From Lineus longissimus (taxonomy: Eukaryota > Nemertea > Pilidiophora > Heteronemertea > Lineidae): 64,000 nucleotides of DNA. The notes beneath the pieces were generated by a model. It was given only the letters and a program-made list of their open reading frames with translations, ran no database searches and was not told where the DNA came from. The position numbers were made by a program, and so were the translations under genes. Position 1 is the first letter of the stretch. Every line of letters starts with the position of its first letter. The DNA lies in assembly GCF_910592395.1 (NCBI RefSeq), contig NC_088309.1:4652501-4716500 (forward strand). Direction: 5' to 3'. This document shows, piece by piece, positions 12,801 to 25,200 of the stretch.

Positions 12801-14087
12801 ATTTATCCACATTATTTATTCACCAAATCTTTATTCACAAGAAGATGAACATTGTAATTATAAGAAGTTGCTATATACGAAAGTCCCCCTTGGAACTTCC
12901 CTTTCCCGTCACGAAGACATTGCTTACATTATAAGAATCTTGGTGGTAAGACCGATTTTTCTAAGATTATTAAGATCTTACTACGATAGTGGTATACGCC
13001 GGAGACCTGCTAAAATTCTTATAGATTCTGGTACATGTATAATTCAGACGTCTGAGTCTGGCGTTCTCCCTTGTCAAGTGAATATCGTCGGGGGTGCAAT
13101 CAGGATTCTTACAAATTGTTCAACTAAATCAGTCAGCCCTCTGGCCCACCATCTTACAAGATTCTCTATCACATTATTTTTATAATACTCTTAACCAATC
13201 GAATATCGAATATCGAAATATGTTAAGAAAAGGCTCGGTGTCTGGTAGGTTTCCTATCATACCCGTCCCATACGGTACAATTTTACAAACTGCACAATCA
13301 TGAAGAGAGCAATGAATCCGTCAAGCTTCCTAACACGTTTCCTTTGGCAATAAACAAATCCGGAGGGGAGCACGTACAGCTGGGGTCCCATTTTATGGGC
13401 TCCCTCATGGGCTGATCGATGAGGTGACGTATTTTTACTTTGATCTAAGAGTGTGGAACAGCATTACAACGTAATTTCATCTAAGTATTAAGGAATGCCT
13501 TGGAAGTAAGAAAACGTAACTATATTTTCGATACCCCGGTTGGGGTCCTGTTTTAATGGGGGTCGTATAGTCAAGAACTATAAAATAAAATGTCGCCACC
13601 ATAAAAGGGCGTGATTCTACGATCGGCCACAGAGGTTATTCAGAAACGGAAAATTACAGATGCTGCGGTTGCGTCTTTTTATGACACTACCGCTTCCGTA
13701 CCAACCGCGCTTGCAAGTCAAAAGGCATGCCATGTCACCGTAGCGAGAGACGTCGGTGGCATGACAGCATCTTGCACCCTTTCGTTGATGATAAGCGCTT
13801 AACAAACACATCAGATAATGTTACTTTCTTTTGCAAACATAGTATGAAGAAAATACACCAACACTATAGAAGTAAATGCAACAATTCGATCTAAAGTTCA
13901 TCAATTTCCTCCACCCCAGTCCCTTCATTGGAAACAAATACCCCAACGAGAAAGTCTTTTAAATTAAAAAATAGACTAGCTTTATATACTATATATATAT
14001 TCCTAATATTTGCATCACTAACTTACCAACGGCAGCCATCCACAGGAAGAAAGCACTTAACAACAAACAATTAATCCTACACTCCAT
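6829..14087 (-). CDS. Nicotinic acetylcholine receptor-like subunit, alpha type (8 exons)
   Basis: Cys-loop ligand-gated ion channel subunit of the plasma membrane. Minus-strand coding exons: 14027-14087, 10067-10212, 9196-9240, 8700-8809, 8221-8392, 7768-8041, 7436-7641, 6829-7083. They total 1,269 bases, 422 residues, with every junction in phase. Residues 1-22 look like a signal peptide ending Ala-Ala-Gln. The Cys loop is Cys151-Cys165 with FPFDEQ inside; loop B has Trp172; loop C has YACCPEPY with Cys217-Cys218, the mark of alpha subunits. Helix 1 is about 238-260, helix 2 about 268-288 with Glu265 before it (cation-channel type), then helix 3, a short intracellular loop and helix 4 near the C terminus. 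N-glycosylation sequons NSS and NKS are present, the latter beside loop C. Oddities: Phe replaces the usual loop A Tyr in the PDLVLFN block, and the usual helix 2 9' Leu is Ile275. Ligand and partner subunits cannot be read from sequence. Confidence 0.95.
9716..10015 (-). other. GC-rich open frame inside receptor intron 2
   Basis: A 99-codon minus-strand frame lies in the intron between receptor exons 2 and 3. It is clearly richer in G+C than the intron around it and has balanced, protein-like composition with many Arg/Lys/Pro residues. A TGCAG at its start could act as an acceptor; joining exon 2 there keeps frame and would yield a truncated receptor with a 95-residue foreign tail. No family was recognised. 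It may be an alternative terminal exon, a decayed insertion or chance. Confidence 0.2.
10213..14026 (-). other. First intron of the receptor gene (3.8 kb)
   Basis: A large phase-1 intron separating the signal-peptide exon from the ligand-binding exons. It is AT-rich, with a TA microsatellite near 13988-14000. The longest frame (12787-13185, plus, 132 codons) has no recognisable domain. No nested gene can be supported. Confidence 0.6.
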
Positions 14088-16206
14088 TCTGTCCCCGAGC
14101 AGACGATTCCGACCGAAGCGCGTCACCTCCGCACAGAATCCGTGCAGCACTTCGTCACACCCTACCACAAGCAATCCCAGTCCCAACTGAAACCGCCCCG
14201 GGCTCGGATGACGTCATTGCATATAATTATTGGTACACTTAGTGGCTTTTAGTTTGGCAGCGATGAGTACTTGTCCGACAAGTGATTTGTTCTACGAGAA
14301 GGATTTCCTTCATCAGCGTTTCACCATTAAACATGCCACTGCTTATTGATTGCGTAAAATGCGTACAGGTTATGCTGCATATAGTTTGAAAATGCACTGA
14401 GTGATTTTGAGTATGTTTGCGCCAGAAGTTTTTGCAGAGTATTCCGGTAACAGATTAAACATTTAGTATAAGTATGATGGGATGGACGCATCATATTTAC
14501 TCTGGCGGAAGTTGCCAACAAGATCAAGTCACAAGCAATTATTTTGCACGTTAAAGTGCAGTTGGTACTGTTGGCGTCCTTGTTTGACGAGTGAGACACC
14601 CTTTTTTGACCAACGACGCCAAGGGTTTTAAAAGTTTAATACCAACTGGAACCGATTCTTCCCGCGGCAGTGATCGCAGCGCCTGGGTGGAATCTGACCT
14701 TCGGCGTGCTTTATTGAATCTCCGATATACTTTGCTTTCATTCGATTCAAATGACGAAGTAATTTGTCTTTGAGGTATAAGCAGATAGCCACCTGCACTC
14801 TCTGAAGAAAATGATATAGAAGCATGCCGATGTCAATTGCATATTCTTTGTATCAACATACATGTACATGTAACATCAGTAATCAGCGTGAAAGGTACAA
14901 TACAAAGCTGGCATCATGACGCTGCGGAAAGCGTCCTTCTTCACATCTGTAATTGGAGATAAGCAAGACTTTAGGTCATCGGGGACTATACATCTCAACT
15001 TGTCACAGAGCAGTCCGGATGATTGCCGAGTGGATTGTCAGCGAGTTTAATACCAGGTTGAACTGGACCTTCTGTACGTAATGTACATTGCTGCACATTG
15101 GCTATGAGCAGATCTGGCAACTATGGGAGAAACGGACGGCATGTCAGACAATGCTCATCGATTTGTAATGGTAGTCAAGAATATTGAAGCCAAGTGCAGC
15201 GCACACATTATACAGCGGGCATGGTGATGTGTGGATGAACTTCAAACCATTCCATCTGGATGTTTTCCTTGCAGCATCCACACCAATTCCATGTTATTAC
15301 AACAAGAAACACGTGCCTGATATTGCCATTTGATATTGATTCATATTATACCCGGCAAGTACTCCAACGAATATCAAGATGATTAAGACACTTAATATGC
15401 GTTTAGGTTCCTCAAAGGTGTGATTAGCTTCTGAATGCATTCTGTAAAAACGGGGAATAGCCTATTTACTGCTTCATTTTCATTCTTTTTCATTTCTAGC
15501 TGCTACACCGGTCATTGCTTCCACAGGTAACTGGCAAGCAACCTTTTCTGAAAGAAGTCTCCGGTATGTAGGGCCGATTGGAAACATCATCCGGAGCAAT
15601 AGGGACGGTGCATCTTCCGTGGGCATCTTAATGCTAACAATGCTTTTCGGAATGTAACTATGCGATGTCCAAGATTATATGGTTACAAATATACAAGTGT
15701 ATTTAATGCAAAGTTCAATTCAATATCAAAACATTTTAATATATATCACATGGTAATCACTCGACCAAGTCAACTTGTCACATCCTTCATTTAAAATTAA
15801 ACGGCTGTGAAATATTTAAGAAAACAATTATTAGTCCAGCAGAATTATGACTAGAACAGAGCATTTTTGGCACAAAAAAATACATCCATGAGTTTCAGGG
15901 CAGAAAGAGGTCAGCGCATCCAAAGACTCCCATTTTACAAATATGATGTGTTCTTCCAACACCTCAGTCCAATTTGCTGTGTTCTTCCAACAACCGAGTC
16001 CCGTTGGATGTTCCTCCAACACTTTCACAGGAATGCCCAAAGGTTAGAGATTGAACAACTTCTAATAGAATAAAAATCGAAGTAGATTTTTAAGTTCCAA
16101 TTAGTTTTGTGAGTCGAGCCATATATCAAAAGAAGAAGAAGCTCGAAGGCATTGGTTGTCCTGATCCATATCAGGCTCATTCTCCACCATGCCTTTCAAC
16201 AACTGC
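14088..16206. other. Spacer between receptor 5' end and HFM1 3' end
   Basis: About 2.1 kb containing the receptor promoter (right side of 14087) and the HFM1 3' UTR (left side of 16207). No TATA box or poly(A) signal is convincing. It holds a TACATGTACATGTA palindrome at 14859-14872 and a three-unit tandem repeat at 15947-16030. No gene was seen. Confidence 0.55.
15947..16030. repeat. Three-unit tandem repeat, about 31 bp
   Basis: Units begin near 15947, 15978 and 16007 and share TGTGTTCTTCCAACA or a close variant, followed by an AGTCC-like tail in the first two. The third is diverged. The repeat lies just downstream of the HFM1 stop, probably in its 3' UTR. Confidence 0.6.
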
Positions 16207-19200
16207 TCAGAATATATCAGCAAAGATTCCACTAAATGTGTTTTCTGCATCATCTAAGTCTTCGGCATCCCCTGTTCTGTAAAGAAAATGCATTTAATTC
16301 GTATTACTAACTGGTGAGGACTGTTCAAACATTTTGATTAGTAGTACAAGCATTATATTACACTCAGACTCCCAGAAATTAACTCCGTTATAAGCATTTG
16401 ACCATTTCTTCTGTTTCAACTTTGGTTTCGCAATGATGATCCAATTTTTCATGACTAACTGCAGACCCGAGTTCAAGAAACTTATAGATCGTTCCCGGAT
16501 CGTTGGAGGGTACTACTTCTTTTAGTTTTATACCTCAATTATCAATATAATATCACCTTCTACTGGGTTTTCTACTGAACATCTAAACATAAACAAACAT
16601 ATGGTAACTAACTTGGTAAGGACAGATGATGAGCCAAAGAAACTTGAGAATGGCCTGCTTTCTTCTCTTCTCCGTACAGGATCAGGTAGTGTAATCCGGG
16701 GTCTGTTCACCGGGTTCGAGTTCAAGCTCGATTTCACCAACGATTCCTTGAAGGCGTACGGCTGCTGAGGTGGTGAAGGCATTGTGACATTGCCTTCATG
16801 CGAAGACAAGTGGTTAGCCAGAAGATCATCATCATCATCATCGGAGCTCCCACTAAAGCATGAGAACTTGGTGTTTTCTACACCCCCTGGAGCACTTCAA
16901 AGAAAACACAAACATGAGAATTGACATAATCAGTTCCCCCAAAGACATGCTCGGTAACTTGGACTCCCAGGCAACCTTGGGCATCATCCGTTATGAAGTG
17001 AGGTGATAGGAGATAGGGAACAACGTTTTGCTCCTTCAGGTCCGTTATAGGGATGCCTCACGAACACAGGCCAACCAGATCTTGCTTTGATTAGGATCTA
17101 ATACTTAATCACCGGCATGATATTTTCTTAATGTTGAGAACTTACCCCATCGCTGCTTGGTCATACATCCTCTTTGCAGATATAAATGACATGGAGGGTT
17201 TGGCTGCCGGTCTCTTCAAATACGTATCAGGATGATCTCTCCGTTGAAGAGAAGGGCCCATTGGTTCATTACTGTGGTTTCCACTTAAACTGTGCTTGGG
17301 ATAGGGCAACTGCTCTTTGGCGCCACTTGACTCTTGACAACTTCTATGGGCAAGAACAGGTGCTTCTTTGCTGTTCCCACTGTCATTTTGTTTCGGATGG
17401 GGAAACTGCTGTTTGATATAGTTTTTTGATTTGCTCCAAGCAAATACCTGACCAAGTCTTGGCCTTGGTTTCTGAAATGTTGGAAGCTGGTCTTCCTCAA
17501 AGTCGTCATCCGAGATGGTTATGGGAGAACACTTGTTTCCTCTGTTGGTATTCCAATCAGACTTAGGAGGATATGAAGAAGAATTTTTCGATGTTTCTAA
17601 CTGACTGAAACTAGACCACTGAGGTTGGGCAGCACTCTGTCTACGTGAAAGAGAATCAGTTTGATTCTTGGGTCTTTGAGGATGAAGGACAATGCCTTGA
17701 GGTTTGCATTGCACTTGCTGGGACGATGGGCCCTGCAGCCCCTGACCACAAGATATAGATAACCCTGGATCAGGTAAAAAATCACCCTCCCAGTCTGGTC
17801 CATCAGCTGCGTCAGCTACTTGCATCATTTCGGTTTCATCACCGATGTCATCAAAGTAACTACTTTCATAGTTGCCAAAACCTGTTCTCGCCCTGTAAAG
17901 AAGAGTGAACCTCAGGAGACATAGGGAATGAAAAGGGGCAACATGCCTTCCGCTATGACTAATATGGCCTTGTCAGTCACATGTTGAACAACATAAGGAC
18001 TATTTCACCAAACTTGAACTGTCATGCAATAGTTTAACATCCATCTTACTTTGTCATATGTTTTGAGGAGGATTTATCTTCACAAAGTAACATTATCTCT
18101 CGCAACTATGTTCCAACTTACATTGCATCAGTGATGGGATCCCCTGTCTGATATTCAGGAGAATCATTCTGGTATTCAGGAGAGTAATCTCTTTCGAACG
18201 TCCTCTTCTGGTGGTAAATGTCAAGTTCCTCCCATCCACCAGATGAGAGACCAGGTGTCTCTTGAGGCACTCCAATTGCTGGTGTTGAATTACGCAATGC
18301 CATCTTTGGTTGTGGAGTGTAGGCAAAGTCACCAAGTTTGACACTGGATGGCACTGAACCAGCACCAGGCTACAATGGAGTAATGACAGCGATGTAAAAA
18401 TCATAACTATAATGTTCTCATCCAGAAAAAAGACGATGATATCACTTTGATTAGCGCTTTTTCTTGCTTTACCTTTAGTCTTAAATTTGGTGTCGCTGGC
18501 ACACTACCCATTCGATTCTTCATTTCAGAGAGACATGAATTGACAGGGTTGCTCTTCGGCGTCTTCAGTAGCGCTGGCTTACTGGTCGTTGCGGCTGGAG
18601 TAGCATTTGCTGTCCTGTCTTTTTGCTGTCCCATTATGCCAAGCTTACAACAGTCATGGCCACAGAATGCCTTGTTGAAACATCGGTGGTTGCAAGGACG
18701 TTGGCTCTCTGAAACAACAAGCAAGTAGCGCATGAATTTACCAGGAGACAATACCTAGGGTGACCTCATCGTATAACTATGAGTCCAAAACACTGCGTTC
18801 CAGCTTGGCATCGCCAAGTAAAACAGGCATACAGGTGTACCCTATCTTCTCAGGGAATGTAAAGCCTCATTTAACTCAGACCTCAATTTAAGGGACTTGC
18901 AATAACCACCTCGAAGCAAGCTGATATCAGCTTAGTACGCTCAGAAAGAAGCTTAAGTTGTATTTCATCAATTTTTGCCCCATTGGCCCAGCTGTCTCAA
19001 AAAGGGATCTACGACACTAAACCAAATTCTTTTCCGATACATTTAGCTGTTTCTACCTTGGGTTGTCTTCTTAGCAGGTGCCTTAGGGGTTGCTGGTTCA
19101 TGCTTTGTGTTGTGGTCCGACCAAGATGACTCATACTTGTTACCTCCCAGTCCAATGTAGCATGGGGTGTAGGTGCTTTGCACATCAAGGCCAACTAAAA

Positions 19201-22200
19201 ATGAACAGCAAATCCTGAGCAGACGCAGGAAAGCAACAATTTACAGAGTAAAGAGTAATCACCTGAGGCAGGTTAAAGGTGTATATAAAAAAATAGTCGC
19301 GCAGATTAAAAGAATAGTGGCATAAATAAGAAAATAGTCGCCGTATTTTGATAACCTACCCCACTCCTGACTGATGTAGTTGATGCTCAATTCATCCCCC
19401 TTTGAAGCTCTCTGGATGTTTATCCGCTTGCTCCAAGTGCCAATCTTGTTCAGAAAGCTGTCACTCAATCTGACTTTGTGGATGATCCTATTGTCTGAAT
19501 CCCCAATGACTAAGGCACATGAGTGAGTTGGCCCGGCAGTGTTCTTCTTCATCATGTCCGTATTCGCAATCCGGACTGATACTGTGACATAAGCTGATTG
19601 ACTGGAATAGTTTGAAGACTGTTCCACCATCACCTCGTATTTTGGCAGACCGGCAACACTGTCACGGACATTGTTTCCAAAAGGAGGATGTCTATTCACA
19701 ATCTATGAAAAATATCAACGAGATGCTTTCCTTTAACTGTGTAATGAGGGAATTATAAGGAATGGTAAAACAAACACAAGCCAGCCGATATTGCTTTGAT
19801 CTACAGATGCTTACCATTTCAATTTCTCGTGGGTTAGTTTCCTCCAGTTTCTGAAATGTGATAACTCCAGCATTCACCAGGGCATTGGAAATCTGAGGAC
19901 CTGAAATGCAAAATGGTTAGCAAATACAGGAGGAGCGTTCACTTCTTTAGACTACATGTAGATGCAAGAACCAACCAAGCTTGGACTTGGATGTGACATT
20001 GTCTCTTTGGGACAAAATTCGACTGCCACAGCATATCTGATATTCATATCACATATTCATCTTGAGTAGACATGATTGAAACCTTCATCAATTAAGCAAT
20101 GGGATCACAGTGTAGTGGTCACTGATTTTCAGCAACAAGATGACCTACCGATTCCATCCAACTGTCGAGAGACGTACTTCGAGTTTTCCCATATTCGACT
20201 CTTGAAAGACTTGGAGAGAAACAAGGCATTCAGTAACACCTTCAAGTCGTTCCTGTTCCACAAAATTTCAACCAAACCTAGAAAAGATTAAAAACAAATA
20301 TTTGTATGATGGACATTTGAATATTTTACAAAGGATGACCCCATTCCTTCAAAATGTAAGATAATGAAGGTGTTTCGCCGGGTCCGTAATCAGTCTTGAT
20401 ACTGTTTGAGATCTTCTTATCAATCAACTAGTCATCACATCCATGCAGCAGCGCTGGAAGGAGCCTGTTGGCACCTAATTTGTTCTTGCTTGAAACACTT
20501 ACACCTGGACAGTCGTGTGCCTACTCTGAATATCTTGATGGTATCCTGAGCGAGTCCGAAGTCTTGGACAGACAGGCATCCCAGTTGAGCTTGGAGGAGG
20601 CTACAGCATGAAGAGAAACCAGCAGCCTTTAGAAAACAGAACGTTGACCTTTTGTTTCTTGAAATTTAAGTGCTTTTTGGCAAAAAAGCGATACGTCAAT
20701 CCAATCATAGAGTTCATTAAAGGAATGTTAACAAGCGCTAGTGATCTATTTTTATCATTGATGAAATGAGGTGATGGCTAAAATTGACATCACAAAAGCC
20801 ATATCCTCCCACTTACCAATTTACTTTCATTTGGCTTGTTTTGATTTTGCCTTCCATTGGAAATCGTATGGTGATTCTATTCTTGTCTTTGTTCATGGTG
20901 TTCAAGGTGCGCTTCTCATTCGTCCTCAGGGTGACGTCATAACTCTTGCAGCTTGACACAAGTGTCATCTGAAGATTAGCAACAAATTTCAGATAGATTT
21001 TTTTAGTTGCACTTGGATTGTACCAAAGACACAAACTGTCTGACTGCATACCAAAGTCTCTCTTTGCGCTTTTAACAGATTGTGAATTGTGTTGCCTGTC
21101 ATAAGAGAAGACATGTCATGTATGGGCTACTTGATCTCAAGAGACTTGATACATAGAGACATTTGCATAGGGTTTGGGCATATGGTCTTCCTTGTGTGAA
21201 GATTGTATATCTACCATTTCTTTCAATGTCTCTGTTCCAGTTATCTGCACAAAGTCTTTCATGGTTTCATAAGGGACACAGTAACGCGCCATCTGACGTC
21301 CATTCTCCGTAGGTTTAACATCGAACTGATCCTCTTCATCAAGTGCTATCATGCCAGCCTCAGACAAACTCTTTAGGCTTTTCATACAGAAATCTTGGAG
21401 CTGCTTTTCAACCTCATCGCTTGTGAGACCAACATCAATTCCTATAGAGAAGGATGAGCAGAAATATGTCCGGTTCATGAGTGGGCTTTCTGCAACACGT
21501 ACACTCTCAAGAAGTTTCAACAAACAAACCCTTGAGCGAACACTTTCTCCAGGCCGGTTTTCTCCTTTCCACATTACCACTCATTTACAGACAAATCTCA
21601 TGTCAAAGCTGGCAATCACACATTAAGTTCAATTGGATTTGGCAAATGAGAGAAAACCTTTTTTACTATCAATTGCCTGTCCATGATACGGCCAGGCGCC
21701 ATTGTGCTCACCAGTCAGTAATAAGCATATATCACACGTTTTATGTTTTCAGTTGTGGCCCCCCGGTGGCCAAGTCGAGAATCACACCAAACCGTAATTT
21801 TGTGTCAGAGGTCAATTCACTAAGAGGGTCATGTGTACCAAGTTATAAGTTCATAGTTGTACCGGTGAGCCGACCGTAGATTAATATTTGCTTGATTTAT
21901 TTATTAGTGAATATTGAGAGGGAAGATTAGTTGAAGCATACCATAATGTTTCGGATTCTTCATCACTCTGATATGAAGGAACGTTGAGCGTAGCCATTCG
22001 ACTGCCACAGAGACGTCAGTGATGGTGTGGAGGACTACCTCAGCATTCACATGCTCTATCAGATGCTTGTGGAGACTGAAAGGCAATCAAATCGACAAGT
22101 GTTGAAAAATAAACCCTTGGATGACAAATCTCAACGTCAAATAAGACCAGTTGTGCAATGAGCAGTTATCAGTTGAGTATAATCCTTTGAAGAGAAGAAT

Positions 22201-25200
22201 GATAGAAGATTTTATGAGACCTTCATTACCTCAATTAGTAACATATGTCAAAACAAAGGTAAGATGAGCTCAGGATTGAAAGGCAATGAGTCCAAATGAG
22301 GAAAAAAGTTAACGAATTTGAGTCTCATCAATTTCTTACCTGCTCTCAATGAGCTGTGTTCCATTTAAGAGATCACCATATCTTTCTTTGGTCATGTTCC
22401 TTGTCATGATGACCGCAGTGGCAGATGTATCGAACTGGGGTCTGCCAGCTCGACCTATCATCTGGAGGATCTGAGTCTCGGAATACTCCTGGTACATGCC
22501 CATCACATAATGCTGTGTTGACTTGACTATGACCAGATGAGCAGGAAGGTTGACACCCATGGCGAGGGTGCTGGTCGACACTGAATTGATATCGACAGAA
22601 ATATAGTAATTAAAGTGACAGCTAGATACGTGTAAGTTTGGCTTATAGGACAGTTTGTGTCGGTAGACTAGACGCCACATCAGATACAAAGGATTTTCAG
22701 CATCACTGCCATCATCATTGCCGTCATCATCACCATCATCCTGCCTCATCATCATTTTCATAAGTGGTTTTACATTTCTTCGTTCATGAACATTATTGTT
22801 GTCAATATCGCTTAAAATACTTAACAACACTCGTGAATTAATAGGACGGGTGTCTTCTCACGATGAATACATCCATTAGCGTAACAAAGGTACATTTTCT
22901 TTTTGACTTCTTCGCTGTGATTAAGAACTTACGCAACACAGGCAGTTCACCATTGAGAAAAATTTCTTCCATAAGTTTCCTGTCCGCTATATCCAATCCT
23001 GCATGATGGTAGCCAACACCAAATAACACTAGGTCTGAAAATAAAACAAATTTGTGTTTACAGAAATAGGTGGTCGCTTTATGAGCAGAGTTCATGATGA
23101 ATCTTGCAGCCTTTAGTTAGATCGGCACCAATTATGACTATAATGTGTTCAACCTTTGGATAGGTAAGGAAAGATTCCTTACGGAATAGATGAGGTGTTC
23201 TTACCCCTTAGCTTTGAATCTCTCATTCTCCCTGAATACTTGACTAATTTCTCTTTATGGGCAGAGTTCATGATGAATCTTGCATCCTTCACCAGTGTAC
23301 CTGCAGCCTGCTGGACACCTTTCCTTGTTGCACAGAACTGAAATAACGAGAAACCAAAAACCAATAAGACTGAGTGCAGTTACAAGTTCAATAGATACAT
23401 CTCCGATAAATGAGCAAAAAACAAGCTCATGCACACTCCCCTCTCAGTCCTCATGATATCAATATCTCTTTGAAAAACTTCACCAAAGGACATGCTGTCT
23501 CAATTTTTAACAAATCAAGGAAAAAGATAACATATACTTGCCACAAGGGTAGGCTTCTGATCTGAGTAAGTCTGGATCACAGTGGCCAACTTGTAGTTAA
23601 GTGAGAGGTCAAACTTGAAATCGGTCTGGTTTTCAGAGCATGGGTACCCAAGAACAACCTTCCTTAGTTTGACCGGGCGATACGAATCATCCATTCTGAA
23701 AGAAAAGAAGCTCTCTTGGCTTTTATCTGAATTTTCTTCAATCTAAGCCAACGTAGACTGTTAAAGTTGGTAGAAACCAGAGACATGGAGAAAGGGTTTA
23801 CAAAATAGTGCTTTCTTGACACTTTTAGATCGGGGACAGATATTGTAATTCATCTATCTATGTTCAAAAGGCGGTCCTATTGGACAGCAATTTCGTCCTA
23901 AGAGTTAGACTAGGAGTTAATGAATAGGCATGTTTTCCAAATGAAAGCCAACCCTGGCCTGCAACATGATATGATTTACCTGTAATATTCAGCTGGAACA
24001 TCTTTTGTACCAAGCCACTCTGCAATCTAAATATCAGAGAGGTTTAGAATTGATTTAAATGAAAAGATATTACAATGTAACCAATTTATGGTTCTAAAAT
24101 GGGTGTCACTATTATATCAGATCACCAGTTTTGCTGCATTGCATCGTTCTCGATCATTCTCTGCTTGGTGATTTTGAAGGAATATACTTTTAAAAGTTGC
24201 CACCATCAGAATAGCACTATTTGTTGAACCCTTAAACCCTCACTTGGTCACAAATCATGCCGCATTTAACCCTGTGCCCATAGTTATTCTTTGTCAAGGC
24301 TTCCGGATCTCCTTGTTATCTGATGAAATTCGTCTCTACGAAAGTTGCAAAAGCTGTGCCTTTTTTAGTTTGTGATGCATTATGACGATATTCTAGCATG
24401 CACTCAGACCAACTAAGGAGACTTACATCTTGCACATTGGGTACAGTGGCAGAGACAGCGACAAACCTCATCTGCAACAAGCCTGAGCTGCTCCTGTCAA
24501 AGGCTGCTTGAACTGTCTTCATCCTGCTAACCACTGCCTCCATTGTTGCACCACGAGTATCATCATGAAGCATATGAATCTGAAGCAACAACATTTTGTC
24601 CTCTATTTCTTTGGTCTTTCCAAGGTCTCTCCTCTTTTATATCCCCCAACATATCGCAAAACAGACAAGGGCAGTACAATGGTTGTTAATTTAACTGTCT
24701 TGCCAAAGGTTTCTACGAGTACAATCATTCATCTGTTCATTGGCCTATACCACATTGCAAAAGAAGAAGATTTGCAAATTAAAGTACTAAAATCAAATGT
24801 CAGGACATTCCCTTCATTTGTTTGTGTTTTCAGAGAAGACAACTCCCTCTCACCTCATCAACAAGAAATAACTTGACTTGCTGGACCAGTGATTTGTTGT
24901 CTCTCCACTTCCTAGTCATACTGTCCCATTTTTCCTGAAAAAAAGACAACAAAAAGGCAGAATTAGGAACAAATTGGGAACAAAAAGAAAGATTTTAAAA
25001 AGTATGAATGGCATCCCAGTGGGATTTGACTGGGAGTGGAATCTCCACTCAGACCAAAAATTCCCTATGAATTTCGTTCAAGCAGGAAACATATATGACA
25101 TCACAAGGATGGTCGCAGAAGAGGTATCAGAGACAGAGTTAAATGCGGTATATACTTACTGGTGTCGTCATGATGATATTAACATTCTGCAACTCAAACC

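Noticed and set aside
12787-13185. 132-codon plus-strand frame in receptor intron 1
   Set aside because: No domain, composition like the surrounding AT-rich intron, opposite strand to the host gene and no promoter or exon signals.
16528-16612. Continuation of the HFM1 frame past 16613 as a C-terminal exon end
   Set aside because: Splicing at GTTAGT (exon end 16613) to 16276 restores the conserved GIFADIF ending in phase; reading on gives an unrelated hydrophobic tail.
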